Of a stretch of 43,760 nt of DNA, positions 23,054-30,956 are shown piece by piece (the first letter of the stretch is position 1; each line of letters starts with the position of its first letter). The stretch is from DATJPY01 sp035506135 (GTDB lineage Bacteria > Myxococcota_A > UBA9160 > PR03), in NCBI GenBank assembly GCA_035506135.1, contig DATJPY010000024.1, forward strand, positions 1 through 43,760. Reading direction: 5' to 3'. A program made the translations under genes and the position numbers. The notes beneath the pieces were generated by a model. The model was not told the DNA's origin. It made no database searches and saw nothing but the letters and a program-made list of their open reading frames with translations.

Positions 23054-24600
23054 CGAGACCGCCCTCCCGAGCCGAAGTGCTCCACCAGCGCCGCGACGAG
23101 ATCGCGCATCGCGGGCCGCTCCGCCACTGCGTCGGGCGGCAACCCGAGCTCGGCCAGCGCCGCCGCCGTCGCCCCGCCGATCGCGGCGACCGCGGCCTTC
23201 CGCGCGGCGGCGCGCGACGCCTCGTCGAGCAGCGCGGCGAAGCGGCGCGCCGCCGACGGGCTCGCGAAGGTGAGCGCGTCGAGGTCGCCGCCGACCAGAG
23301 CGGCCCGCAGCGCCGCGGCGTCGACCTCGGCGGGCAGCGTCCGGTAGACGACCGCCTCGTCGACGCGCGCGCCGCTCTCGCGCAGGCCGCGCGGCAACGC
23401 GTCGCCCGCGGACTCGCCGCGCACGAAGAGGAAGCGCCGGCCCGCGGGCGGCAGGGCCTCGCGCACCGCGTCGAGCAGCCCCTCGGCGTCGGCTCGCGCG
23501 GGAAGCTCCTCGGGATTGCGAAGGCCGTAGAAGCGCGCCGCCTCGGCGGTCGCGGGCCCGACGCAGAAGATGCGGCCCCGCAGCGACCCCACCTGCGGGG
23601 GAACCCGGGCGAGAGCCTCGGCGAAGAAGCGCACCGCGTTCCGGCTGGTGAAGAGCACGGCGTCGTACTCCGCCCGCTCGGCGAGCACGGCGCGCTGCTC
23701 CGGCGAATCCGGAGCCGAGACGATCCGGATCATCGGAACGCACACCGCCTCGGCGCCGACCTCGCGGAGCGCCGCGCCGAGCTCTCCCGACTGCTCGGCG
23801 GGTCGCGTCACCAGGACGCGTCGGCCGAAGAGCGGACCGGCGTCGTACCAGGCGAGCTCGGCGCGCAGCCTCACCACGTCGCCCACCACGACGACCGCCG
23901 GCGCTCCGAGCCCCGCCTCGCGCGCGCGCTGCGCCAGCTCGCCGAGCGGCGCCTCGAGCACGCGCTGGCGCGGGGTGGCACCGTCCATCACCACCGCCGC
24001 CGGCGTGTCGGCGGGCCTCCCCTCGGCGATCAGGGTCGCCGCGATCTTGTCGAGGTTGCGCATCCCCATGAGGACCACCAGCGTGTCGGCTCCCGTCGCC
24101 ACCCGGTCCCAGCGGATCGACGTCCACGGCCGCGACGCATCGCGGTGTCCGGTGACCACGGCGAACGAGGCCGCGTGGCGGCGGTCGGTGACGGGGATGC
24201 CGGCGAAGGCCGGCACGGCCAGCGCGGCCGTCACGCCCGGGACGACCTCGAAGGGGATTCCGGCGCGCCGGCACGCGCTCGCCTCCTCGCCGCCGCGCCC
24301 GTACACGAACGGGTCGCCGCCCTTGAGCCGCACCACGGTCTTGCCGGCCTGCGCGCGCGCCACCAGCAGCGCGCTGATCTCCTCCTGCGCGCGGGTCGGC
24401 GCGTCGTGCCCACGCTTGCCGACGTCGACGCGCTCGGCTTCCGGCGGCGCGAGGTCGAGCAGCTCGCGCGGCGCCAGGGAGTCGTGGACCACGACCTCGG
24501 CGCGGCGCAGCGCCTCGGCGCCTCGCAGCGTCAGCAGGTCGGGATCGCCCGGTCCGGCGCCGACCAGGATCACGCGCCCCCGCGGCGGGGAGGCGCTCAC
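23050..24600 (-). CDS. cobA-hemD: Fused uroporphyrinogen-III C-methyltransferase and synthase
   Basis: This 516-residue fusion has two parts. Residues 1 to about 245 are a SUMT/CobA methyltransferase (VILVGAGPGDPDLLTLRG, VVRLKGGDPFVYGRGGEE, VPGVTAALAVPAFAGIPVT, DTLVVLMGM), which makes precorrin-2 for sirohaem or cobalamin. Residues about 260-516 are uroporphyrinogen-III synthase HemD (FGRRVLVTRPAEQSGELGAA, VLFTSRNAVRFFAEALARVP, LDALTFASPSAARRFAALL). The order methyltransferase-then-synthase is a known natural fusion in deltaproteobacteria and Gram-positives. Haem and corrinoid branches may therefore be channelled. It starts with GTG overlapping the hemC stop (GTGA). Confidence 0.95.
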   Translation of the reverse strand: MSASPPRGRVILVGAGPGDPDLLTLRGAEALRRAEVVVHDSLAPRELLDLAPPEAERVDVGKRGHDAPTRAQEEISALLVARAQAGKTVVRLKGGDPFVYGRGGEEASACRRAGIPFEVVPGVTAALAVPAFAGIPVTDRRHAASFAVVTGHRDASRPWTSIRWDRVATGADTLVVLMGMRNLDKIAATLIAEGRPADTPAAVVMDGATPRQRVLEAPLGELAQRAREAGLGAPAVVVVGDVVRLRAELAWYDAGPLFGRRVLVTRPAEQSGELGAALREVGAEAVCVPMIRIVSAPDSPEQRAVLAERAEYDAVLFTSRNAVRFFAEALARVPPQVGSLRGRIFCVGPATAEAARFYGLRNPEELPARADAEGLLDAVREALPPAGRRFLFVRGESAGDALPRGLRESGARVDEAVVYRTLPAEVDAAALRAALVGGDLDALTFASPSAARRFAALLDEASRAAARKAAVAAIGGATAAALAELGLPPDAVAERPAMRDLVAALVEHFGSGGRSR

Positions 24601-25523
24601 GACCCCGCCTCCGATCGCAGCGCGGCCAGGATCTCTCGCGCGCCCTGCGCCAGGAGCTTCTCCGCGAGCTCGGCGCCGAGCGCCGCCGGATCCGCGCCCT
24701 CCGCCTCGCCGCGCACGATGCGACGGCCGTCCGGGCTCGCCACCAGCGCGCGCAGCCGCAGCCGCTCCGGCGCGAGCACCTCCGCAAAGGCGGCGAGCGG
24801 GACGTTGCAGTCGCCCTGCAGCGCCGCGAGGAGCGCGCGCTCGGCCGAGACCGTGCGCGCCGTCCCGGCGTGCGCGAGCGCGCCGAGCTCGCCCGCCAGC
24901 GGCTCGCCCGCCCGCACCTCGAGCGCCAGCGCGCCCTGCCCAACGGCCGGCAGCACCACGCTGGGCTCGATGCGCTCGTCGATGCGCGCCGAGAGTCCGA
25001 GCCGGTCGAGCCCGGCGCAGGCGAGCACCAGCGCGTCGAAGCGACCCTCGTCGAGGCGCGCGAGCCGGGTGGTCACGTTGCCGCGCAGCGGGGCGATCTC
25101 GAGATCGGGACGCAGCGCGCGGAGCTGCGCCGCGCGACGGCTACTGCCCGTGCCGACGCGGGCGCCACGCGCGAGCTCGACCAGGCCGCGCAGCCGGCCT
25201 CCGGCCACCAGTGCATCGCGCGGATCGGCGCGCTCCGGAAGGGCAGCGAGCACGAGGCCGTCGGGGAGCCGCGCCGGCAGATCCTTCGCGCTGTGCACGG
25301 CCACGTCGGCGCGGCGGCCGAGCAGCGCCTCCTCCAGCTCCTTCACGAAGAGGCCCTTGCCGCCGAGCTTGGCGAGCGACACGCCTGCCAGCCGATCGCC
25401 ACTCGTCTGCACGGGGACCAGCTCGGTCTCGAAGCCGAGCTCGGCCTCGATGCGCTCCGCCACCGCGCGCGCCTGGACCAGGGCGAGACGGCTGCCGCGC
25501 GTGGCGATCCGCAGGCGCGTCAT
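24597..25523 (-). CDS. hemC: Hydroxymethylbilane synthase (porphobilinogen deaminase)
   Basis: This 308-residue enzyme joins four porphobilinogen units to hydroxymethylbilane, the substrate of HemD. Typical segments are IATRGSRLALVQARAVAERI, GKGLFVKELEEALL, DLPARLPDGLVLAALPERAD, GTGSSRRAAQL and QGALALEVRAGE. The dipyrromethane cofactor cysteine lies in LQGDCNVPLAA. The active-site aspartate is in HSAKDLP. The ATG overlaps the hemA stop as ATGA, and the cobA-hemD start overlaps its own stop, so the operon is translated as a coupled series. Confidence 0.96.
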   Translation of the reverse strand: MTRLRIATRGSRLALVQARAVAERIEAELGFETELVPVQTSGDRLAGVSLAKLGGKGLFVKELEEALLGRRADVAVHSAKDLPARLPDGLVLAALPERADPRDALVAGGRLRGLVELARGARVGTGSSRRAAQLRALRPDLEIAPLRGNVTTRLARLDEGRFDALVLACAGLDRLGLSARIDERIEPSVVLPAVGQGALALEVRAGEPLAGELGALAHAGTARTVSAERALLAALQGDCNVPLAAFAEVLAPERLRLRALVASPDGRRIVRGEAEGADPAALGAELAEKLLAQGAREILAALRSEAGS

Positions 25524-26872
25524 TCGCCACCCGAGGAACCCGGCTCCTCGCCGCCGCCCTTCGACCCGTCGAGCAGGTCGGCCTCGGCGCCGGGCGCCGT
25601 CGGATCGTCGAGGGCGAACAGCACGCGGGCCGCCTCCAGGTAGGCGAGCCCCTCGTCGCGCTCGGCGCGCTCGCGCAGCCTCGACACCGGCGCGTGCAGC
25701 AGCTTGTTGACGATGGCGCGGGTCAGCGCCTCGACGCCGCTGCGGGTCTCACCCTCGAGCCCCAGCCGGGCGGCGGCCTTCTCGAGCTCGGCCTGCCGCA
25801 CCGCCTCGGCGCGCGCGCGGAGCCGCCGGATCGTCGGCACCGCCTGGAGCGCGGAGAGCCAGCCGTCGAAGCGCTCCACCTCCTCCTGAACGATCGCCTC
25901 GGCGCGCACCGTCTCGCGCCGCCGCTCCTCGGCGTTGGCCTCGGCGACGCCGCCGAGATCGTCGAGGTCGTAGAGGTAGACGCCGTCGAGCGCGTTCACC
26001 TCCGGATCGATGTTGCGCGGCACGCCGATGTCGATCGCGAAGATCGGGCGCCGACGGCGGGCGCGCAGCGCCTCCTCGAACAGCACGACGCCGAGCGGCG
26101 GGCGCTCCGCAGCGATGCAGGTCAGCACCACGTCCGCACCGGCGAGCAGTCCCGGCAGCTCGTCGAGGCCGTGCGCGCTGGCGCCGAATCGGCGCGCCAG
26201 CTCGTCGGCGTGTGCCGGGGTGCGGTTGGCGACGCTCACCCCGGAGAGCCCGGCGCCGCGCAGCGCCTCGAGCGCCGCCTCGATCATCTCGCCGGCGCCG
26301 ACGAGCAGCGCGCGCTTGTCCTCGAAGGTCTCGAAGATCTGGCGCGCCAGATCGACCGCCACGCGTGCGACCGAGACCGGGCGCGCCGCGATGCGCGTCT
26401 CGCTGCGCACGCGCTTGGCCGCCGCGAAGGCGCTCGCGAACAGGCGCGACAGCACCGGGCCGCTCGCCCCCGCGCCGACCGCCGCGCGATGCGCCTCCTT
26501 GACCTGCCCGAGGATCTGGGGCTCGCCGACCACCATCGAGTCGATCGACGACGCGACCCGGAACAGGTGGCGTACCGCATCGGTGTCGGTGTGCTCGTAC
26601 AGGACGGACTGCGTGGCGTGGCGCTCGGGCAGGGGCTCGCCGCGCCCGAGCTCGCGAGCGAAGAAGGAGCGCAGCCGGTGGCGGGCCGCGTCGGGGCGGC
26701 GCGTGATGGCCACCACCTCGACGCGATTGCAGGTGGAGAGGAGCACCGCCTCGTCGATCTCCTCGCCGGCCACGAGCTTGGCGAGCCAGGGCTCGGGATC
26801 GTCGACGGCGAAGCGCTCGCGGACCTCGAGCGGCGCAGTGCGGTGGTTCATGCCGGCGAGCACGACCCTCAC
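25520..26872 (-). CDS. hemA: Glutamyl-tRNA reductase
   Basis: This 450-residue enzyme makes glutamate-1-semialdehyde from glutamyl-tRNA, the committed C5-route step to haem. GMNHRTAPLEVRERFAV opens the catalytic domain; the nucleophilic cysteine is C48 in LLSTCNRVEVV. SSIDSMVVGEPQILGQVKEA and the NADPH-binding LLVGAGEMIEAALEAL are diagnostic, followed by the dimerisation domain. Using GTG 26872 gives the standard N-terminus VRVVLAGMNHRT, and that GTG overlaps the ccsA stop (GTGA). hemL, the next enzyme, is not in the window. Confidence 0.96.
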   Translation of the reverse strand: MRVVLAGMNHRTAPLEVRERFAVDDPEPWLAKLVAGEEIDEAVLLSTCNRVEVVAITRRPDAARHRLRSFFARELGRGEPLPERHATQSVLYEHTDTDAVRHLFRVASSIDSMVVGEPQILGQVKEAHRAAVGAGASGPVLSRLFASAFAAAKRVRSETRIAARPVSVARVAVDLARQIFETFEDKRALLVGAGEMIEAALEALRGAGLSGVSVANRTPAHADELARRFGASAHGLDELPGLLAGADVVLTCIAAERPPLGVVLFEEALRARRRRPIFAIDIGVPRNIDPEVNALDGVYLYDLDDLGGVAEANAEERRRETVRAEAIVQEEVERFDGWLSALQAVPTIRRLRARAEAVRQAELEKAAARLGLEGETRSGVEALTRAIVNKLLHAPVSRLRERAERDEGLAYLEAARVLFALDDPTAPGAEADLLDGSKGGGEEPGSSGGE

Positions 26873-27666
26873 GCCGCGATCCCCACGCCGATCACGGCGA
26901 AGAGCAGGAACGCGAAGCCGGCAGCGGCGCTCGCGGCCGCCTCGCGCCCGCGCCAGCCGACCCCGAAGCGCGCCACCGCGAGCGCCAGGTAGATCGCCCA
27001 CGCGAGCGCCGACCAGGTTGCGTGCGCACCGCCGGCCCAGAGCTGGCCGGTCATGTCCTCGGTCCAGAGCATGCCGGCGACGACTCCGAAGGTGAGCAGC
27101 GGAAAGCCGAGCGCGAGCGCCAGGAGGTTCACGCGATCGAGCGCCTCGAGCGACGGGAGGCCGCGCACCCACTCGAGGCGCCGCTTGGCCCTGAGGCGGC
27201 GATCCTCCGCGAGGAAGAGGAGCCCGGCCAGCCCCGCGACGCCGAGCAAGGCGATCCCGGCGCTGGCCAGGATCACGTGCAGGTGCGGCCAGCCTCCGAC
27301 CGGCTCGCTCCCCCCTTCCACGGTGCGCCGCAGCGAGAGGCTCGCGTAGAAGACCCCGACGAAGGCCAGGGCCGCCACCAGCCCCGCGAGGCTCTCCAGG
27401 CGACGCCGTCGCAGCAGGACGAGCCCGAGGACGAAGAGGACGGCCAGCCAGGCCATCAGCGACACCGCCAGCGGCAGGTCGGTGAGCGGCGGCGGCGGAA
27501 CCAGGGCGTGGAGCTGCGCGAACGCGAGGCCGTGTCCGATCGCCGCCGCCGCGAGCAGCCAGATCGCAGCCCGGCCGAGCGGCGAGCTGGGCAGCGCCAG
27601 GCCAACGAACGTCGTCAGGCTCGCGGCCAGATAGAGGGCGGCGGTGAGCTGGTGCAGCTCGATCAC
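26869..27666 (-). CDS. CcsA/HemX-family membrane protein
   Basis: The protein has 265 residues and about eight membrane helices. Conserved histidines lie in GGWPHLHVILASAGIALLG and AGGAHATWSALAWAIYLALA, equivalent to the haem-handling region of CcsA/ResC proteins. There is no clear WWD cytochrome c haem-handling motif, and the position in front of hemA is typical of HemX, which in Bacillus modulates HemA level. A role in controlling HemA or in cytochrome c maturation is possible. I prefer GTG 27666; the frame also offers TTG 27669. It is the first gene of the haem operon. Confidence 0.8.
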   Translation of the reverse strand: MIELHQLTAALYLAASLTTFVGLALPSSPLGRAAIWLLAAAAIGHGLAFAQLHALVPPPPLTDLPLAVSLMAWLAVLFVLGLVLLRRRRLESLAGLVAALAFVGVFYASLSLRRTVEGGSEPVGGWPHLHVILASAGIALLGVAGLAGLLFLAEDRRLRAKRRLEWVRGLPSLEALDRVNLLALALGFPLLTFGVVAGMLWTEDMTGQLWAGGAHATWSALAWAIYLALAVARFGVGWRGREAAASAAAGFAFLLFAVIGVGIAA

Positions 27667-27726
27667 CAAGCAGGGATCTCCGCGACCCGCGGGGAAGAAG
27701 GGCTCGGCCCGTCTCCCGATCGCGGG

Positions 27727-27749
27727 CGCCAGAGGGTAGCCCCCTGGCG
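27727..27749 (-). terminator. Stem-loop between gmhA operon and haem operon
   Basis: CGCCAG (27727-27732) pairs with CTGGCG (27744-27749), extended by GGG/CCC, with a short loop. It lies 9 nt after the stop of the half-macro gene. There is no T-run. It probably separates the two operons, or it lies in the leader of ccsA. Confidence 0.4.
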
Positions 27750-27758
27750 AGCCGCCCC

Positions 27759-28124
27759 CTAGGTCCTTCGCTGCGCCTGCGCCGCGATGCGGGTGGCGTC
27801 GTCGACCGACTCGTAGAGGCGCAGGGCGGGCTCGCCCCGCACCAGGAAGCGGACCTCCTCGATGGAGGTCGCGCCCGAGAGATGACGGCGCGCCTCGCCG
27901 AGCAGGATCTCCGCGCAGCGCTGGAGCGAGACCCCGGCCACGCCGGCGTTGGGTGCGCGCACGGCGACCTTGCGGCCGCCTGCGGCGCGCACGGCCTCGA
28001 GGCGAGCGTCGAGCGCCGACCGGATCCCTTCCTCGCCGCCGCTCGCATCCGACACCAGCTCGACGGCCTCGGAGGCGCCCGGGAGCGCCGCGTCGTCCTC
28101 GCAGATCCGGATCCGGCCGCTCAC
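27759..28124 (-). CDS. Half macro-domain protein (C-terminal part only)
   Basis: This 121-residue protein is a complete gene: GTG 28124 overlaps the upstream stop as GTGA. The C-terminal 70 residues (VAVRAPNAGVAGVSLQRCAE, then ILLGEARRHLSGATSIEEVR) resemble the second half of macro domains, the region reading FPAxxTGxxGxPxxxAAxI then SLEEVxFVLFxE. The N-terminal half that holds the NAAN motif and the first ADP-ribose loop is missing, and the 45 residues present there do not match. The ADP-ribose site would therefore be incomplete unless a partner supplies it. The coupled neighbour may be that partner. Function is unknown; the macro relation is from remembered motifs. Confidence 0.6.
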   Translation of the reverse strand: MSGRIRICEDDAALPGASEAVELVSDASGGEEGIRSALDARLEAVRAAGGRKVAVRAPNAGVAGVSLQRCAEILLGEARRHLSGATSIEEVRFLVRGEPALRLYESVDDATRIAAQAQRRT

Positions 28125-29095
28125 CGCCGCGACCCGGAGCCGACCTGCTCGACGAGGCCCGCGGCGAGCAGCGGCACCAGGATCTCGTGCTGGCCGACCA
28201 GCGAGATCCCGCGCCCGCCGAGCCGCGTGGGCCGCTCGACCACGTTCGCGCGCGGCCGGTAGTGCCGGATGAAGTCGAGGTCCACGGTGGTGAAGCGCCG
28301 CACGCGATAGCCGAGGTTGCGCGCCAGGGCCAGCGCCTTCAGGAAGACCTCCGGCAGGATCACCGCCGACCCGACGTTGAAGTACACCCCGCCCTCCAGC
28401 GTCGCGACGAGACCCGTGAGCGTCTCGAAGTCGCGGTGGCTCGTGGCCCCGAGCGCCGCGCCGTCGGCGCTCGGGTGCATGTGGTGGATGTCGGTGCCGA
28501 TCGCGGCGTGCACCGTGACGGGAACACCCAGGCGTGTCGCCGCAGCCAGGATCGAGCGGCGCTTGTGCGGGTACCGCCCGCGCAGGATGGCGCGCCCCAC
28601 GGCCGCGCCCATGCCGATCCCCGCCGCCGCGCCGTCGGCGATCGCGCGGTTCAGGCGCTCCGCCGTCTCGCGCGCCATCCCGAAGCTGCCGTCGTCGAGG
28701 GCGGGGCCGACGTCCTCGCTCGTGGCTCCCATCATCGCGAGCTCGAGGTCGTGCACGCAGCCCGCGCCGTTCATCGCGACGCCCGACACGAGACCGCGCT
28801 CGATGAGATCGACCACGATCGGCGCCAGTCCGACCTTGATGACGTGCGCGCCGAGACCCCAGAGCAGCGGGCGGCCGCGGCGGTGGGCCTGGGCCGCCGC
28901 CGCGACGGCCGCGCGCAGGTCGCTCGCGCCGAGCAGGCGAGGAAGCCGCTGCCAGAACTCCGCGAACGAGGCGCCCCGCTGGTGCGGCGTACCCTCGTCG
29001 CGGCGGTGCACCTTGCTCGGGCGCGTGCGAGCCGACACGGTCCGGAGACGGCTGCGGTCGATCCGCGGCGGCGAGCGGCGGCGAGCGGGGCTCAC
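28121..29095 (-). CDS. Conserved uncharacterised protein in gmhA operon, faint deoxyhypusine-synthase-like layout
   Basis: This 324-residue cytoplasmic protein has strongly conserved-looking segments: LLWGLGAHVIKVGLAPIVVD, GVAMNGAGCVHDLELAMMGA, TSEDVGPALDDGSFGMARET, then GTDIHHMHPSADGAALG, NVGSAVILPEVFLKALAL and TTVDLDFIRHYRPRANVVER. The order of Gly-rich turns and acidic/His motifs recalls the deoxyhypusine synthase fold (a Rossmann NAD enzyme). However, the DHS hallmark TTAGGxEED and the active-site Lys are not visible, so I do not call it DHS. His-rich HHMHPSAD suggests metal or nucleotide chemistry. GTG 29095 overlaps the gmhA stop (GTGA), and its own stop overlaps the half-macro start. 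It may belong to heptose or nucleotide-sugar metabolism, by context only. Confidence 0.7.
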   Translation of the reverse strand: MSPARRRSPPRIDRSRLRTVSARTRPSKVHRRDEGTPHQRGASFAEFWQRLPRLLGASDLRAAVAAAAQAHRRGRPLLWGLGAHVIKVGLAPIVVDLIERGLVSGVAMNGAGCVHDLELAMMGATSEDVGPALDDGSFGMARETAERLNRAIADGAAAGIGMGAAVGRAILRGRYPHKRRSILAAATRLGVPVTVHAAIGTDIHHMHPSADGAALGATSHRDFETLTGLVATLEGGVYFNVGSAVILPEVFLKALALARNLGYRVRRFTTVDLDFIRHYRPRANVVERPTRLGGRGISLVGQHEILVPLLAAGLVEQVGSGSRR

Positions 29096-29697
29096 GGCGG
29101 CGGGAAGAGCGCGTCCTCGACGAGCTCGGCGAGGACGTGGCCGATCGCGATGTGGGACTCCTGGATGCGCTGCGTATCGTCGGAGGGCACCACCAGCGCG
29201 AGCTCGACCTGCCCCGCCAGGCGGCCGCCCCCTCGGCCGGTGAGGGCCAGCGTGCGCAGGCCCAGGGCCCCCGCCGTCTCGACGGCGGCCAGGACGTTCG
29301 GCGAGTTGCCGGAGGTCGAGACCGCGATGGCGACGTCGCCCGCCCGGCCGTGCGCCTCCAGGAGCCGGGCGAAGACCCGCTCGAAGCCGTAGTCGTTGCC
29401 GAGCGCCGTGAGCTCGGAGGTGTTCGCGGTGAGCGCAAGCGCCGGCAGCGCGGGGCGCTCGCGCGAGAGGCGCCCCGACCACTCCGCCGCGATGTGCTGC
29501 GCGTCGGCGGCCGAGCCCCCGTTTCCGAACAGGAGCGCCTTGTGGCCCGCCGCGAACGCCTCGACGAGCAGCCCAGCCGCGCGGGCGATCGCCTCCGCCG
29601 AGGACGACGCGAGCGCGCGCTTGACGCGAGCGCTCTCCTCGAGAAGCTCGCGCACGCGTCGGGCGGTGGGAGGCGCACCCTCGCAGCGGGCGGACAT
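29092..29697 (-). CDS. gmhA: Phosphoheptose isomerase (sedoheptulose-7-phosphate isomerase)
   Basis: This 201-residue SIS-domain enzyme makes D-glycero-D-manno-heptose 7-phosphate, the first step to LPS core heptose. LFGNGGSAADAQHIAAEWSG, NDYGFERVFARLL, VSTSGNSPNVLAA and DTQRIQESHIAIGHVLAELV are the conserved active-site and metal-site segments (Glu and His residues). ATG 29697 gives a standard N-terminus. It starts the three-gene operon with the uncharacterised protein and the half-macro protein. hldE and gmhB are absent from the window. About 200 nt separate it from the divergent thioredoxin gene. Confidence 0.93.
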   Translation of the reverse strand: MSARCEGAPPTARRVRELLEESARVKRALASSSAEAIARAAGLLVEAFAAGHKALLFGNGGSAADAQHIAAEWSGRLSRERPALPALALTANTSELTALGNDYGFERVFARLLEAHGRAGDVAIAVSTSGNSPNVLAAVETAGALGLRTLALTGRGGGRLAGQVELALVVPSDDTQRIQESHIAIGHVLAELVEDALFPPP

Positions 29698-29806
29698 GGC
29701 GGCGGAGCATCGGGAATCCCGAGGCGGACTGCTATGCTGCCCGAAGGGCGGGCTCGCTCCCGGGTATCTCCGCGGCGCAGGGCGGCATCCAAACGGTCGG
29801 CGTCGA

Positions 29807-29832
29807 AAGGTCGAAACAGAAGGTCGAAACAG
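29807..29832. repeat. Tandem 13-bp direct repeat before trxA
   Basis: AAGGTCGAAACAG occurs twice end to end (29807-29819 and 29820-29832). A further partial copy, GTCGAAA, lies at 29802-29808, giving GTCGAAA spacings of 8 and 13 nt. It lies in the divergent gmhA/trxA region, about 70 nt before the trxA ATG. It may be an operator or a slippage product. Confidence 0.5.
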
Positions 29833-29899
29833 CCCCGGGAAGGGGCGGTTCCGCGATGGCGCCAGCGGCCGAAGTCGCCGCGGCGCAGGAGAGAGCAAC

Positions 29900-30223
29900 A
29901 TGGCAGTGGGCGAGGTCAACGATCAGAACTTCGAGGCCGAGATCCTGCGGTCCGAGGTCCCGGCGATCGTCGACTTCTGGGCGGAGTGGTGCGCGCCCTG
30001 CCGCGCCATCGCGCCGATCATCTCCGATCTGGCCGGCAGCTACGCGGGCCAGATCAAGATCGTCAAGATGAACGTCGACGAGAACCCGTCGACGCCGGCG
30101 CGATACAACGTGCGCGCGATCCCGACCATCCTCGCCTTCAAGGGCGGCGTGGTCATCGAGCAGATCACCGGTGCCGCTGCGAAGGCGAAGTTCGACGCGA
30201 TGGCCAAGAAGCTGACCGGCTGA
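29900..30223 (+). CDS. trxA: Thioredoxin
   Basis: This 107-residue protein is a single thioredoxin fold that reduces protein disulfides. The active site is FWAEWCAPCRAIAP, with redox cysteines C31 and C34; the usual WCGPC is WCAPC here. The cis-proline segment VRAIPTILAFKGG and NVDENPSTPARYNV match thioredoxins. A GGAGAG ribosome site lies 7 nt before ATG 29900, although an in-frame reading could be extended far upstream. It is monocistronic and convergent with the HAD gene (3 nt between). Confidence 0.95.
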   Translation: MAVGEVNDQNFEAEILRSEVPAIVDFWAEWCAPCRAIAPIISDLAGSYAGQIKIVKMNVDENPSTPARYNVRAIPTILAFKGGVVIEQITGAAAKAKFDAMAKKLTG

Positions 30224-30226
30224 GCC

Positions 30227-30934
30227 TCAGGCCGTCCCGATCGCCTTGGGCGGCTCGAAGAACTCCACCGGCCAGCGGCGCCAGCGCGCCGCGCGATACA
30301 GGAACGGATCCGGATTCACCGCGACCGGGTGGCCGACCAGCTCGAGCAGCGGCAGGTCCGTCACCGAGTCGCTGTAGAACCAGCTCTTCGCCAGGTCGAT
30401 CCCCTTCTCGTCGATGAACTGCTGCAGCCAGTAGATCTTGCCTTCCTCGAAGCAGATCGGGTCGATCACGCGGCCGGTGAAGCGGCCGCGCTCGACCTCG
30501 AGCCGGGTGTAGAGGTAGTGCTTGATCCCCAAGTGCTCGGCGAGCGGGCGCACGACGAACTTGGTCGCGCCCGACACGATCGCCACGACGTGCCCCTGCT
30601 CGCGGTGCCAGCGCACGCGCTCGAGCGCCTCGGGATACACGGTCGGCACCACGAGCCGCTCCACGAACTCGCGGGCCTCGCGCAGCAGGCGCCGCTCGCT
30701 CTCGCCGCGGAACTCGACCATCGCGTGCTGCGTGAAGGCGCGGATGTCGAGGATGCCGGCCTTGTAGCGCAGGTACGCGAACAGCCCCTTGGCGAGGTCC
30801 CAGCCGTCGACCTCGCCCCGCTCGTAGCGGTACTTCATGTAGAGCGAGCCCGAGTTCTCGGCGATCAGCGTCTTGTCCATGTCGAAGAAGGCGCCGATGC
30901 GCGGTCCGTGGCGCTTGCGCGGCGGGGGAGGCAT
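30227..30934 (-). CDS. HAD-superfamily (subfamily IB) phosphatase
   Basis: This 235-residue protein has the HAD motifs I (GAFFDMDKTLIAENSG), II (IVSGATKF), III lysine (FEEGKIYWL) and IV (WFYSDSVTDLPLLELVG). The all-helical cap between motifs I and II and the overall resemblance place it in HAD-IB, near SerB and CicA-like phosphatases. The substrate is unknown; phosphoserine, a lysophospholipid or a cell-wall intermediate are options. It follows rodA by 22 nt on the same strand, so it is probably the last gene of the mre operon. Confidence 0.88.
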   Translation of the reverse strand: MPPPPRKRHGPRIGAFFDMDKTLIAENSGSLYMKYRYERGEVDGWDLAKGLFAYLRYKAGILDIRAFTQHAMVEFRGESERRLLREAREFVERLVVPTVYPEALERVRWHREQGHVVAIVSGATKFVVRPLAEHLGIKHYLYTRLEVERGRFTGRVIDPICFEEGKIYWLQQFIDEKGIDLAKSWFYSDSVTDLPLLELVGHPVAVNPDPFLYRAARWRRWPVEFFEPPKAIGTA

Positions 30935-30956
30935 GGGGCTCCTGCGGCTCGGCCGC

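Noticed and set aside
22723..26992. Long plus-strand frames opposite the haem operon
   Set aside because: Antisense to hemB, cobA-hemD, hemC and hemA, which have complete active sites.
28121..29095. Deoxyhypusine synthase
   Set aside because: Overall layout is reminiscent, but the TTAGG-E-ED motif and the catalytic lysine region are missing, so the name would be unsafe.
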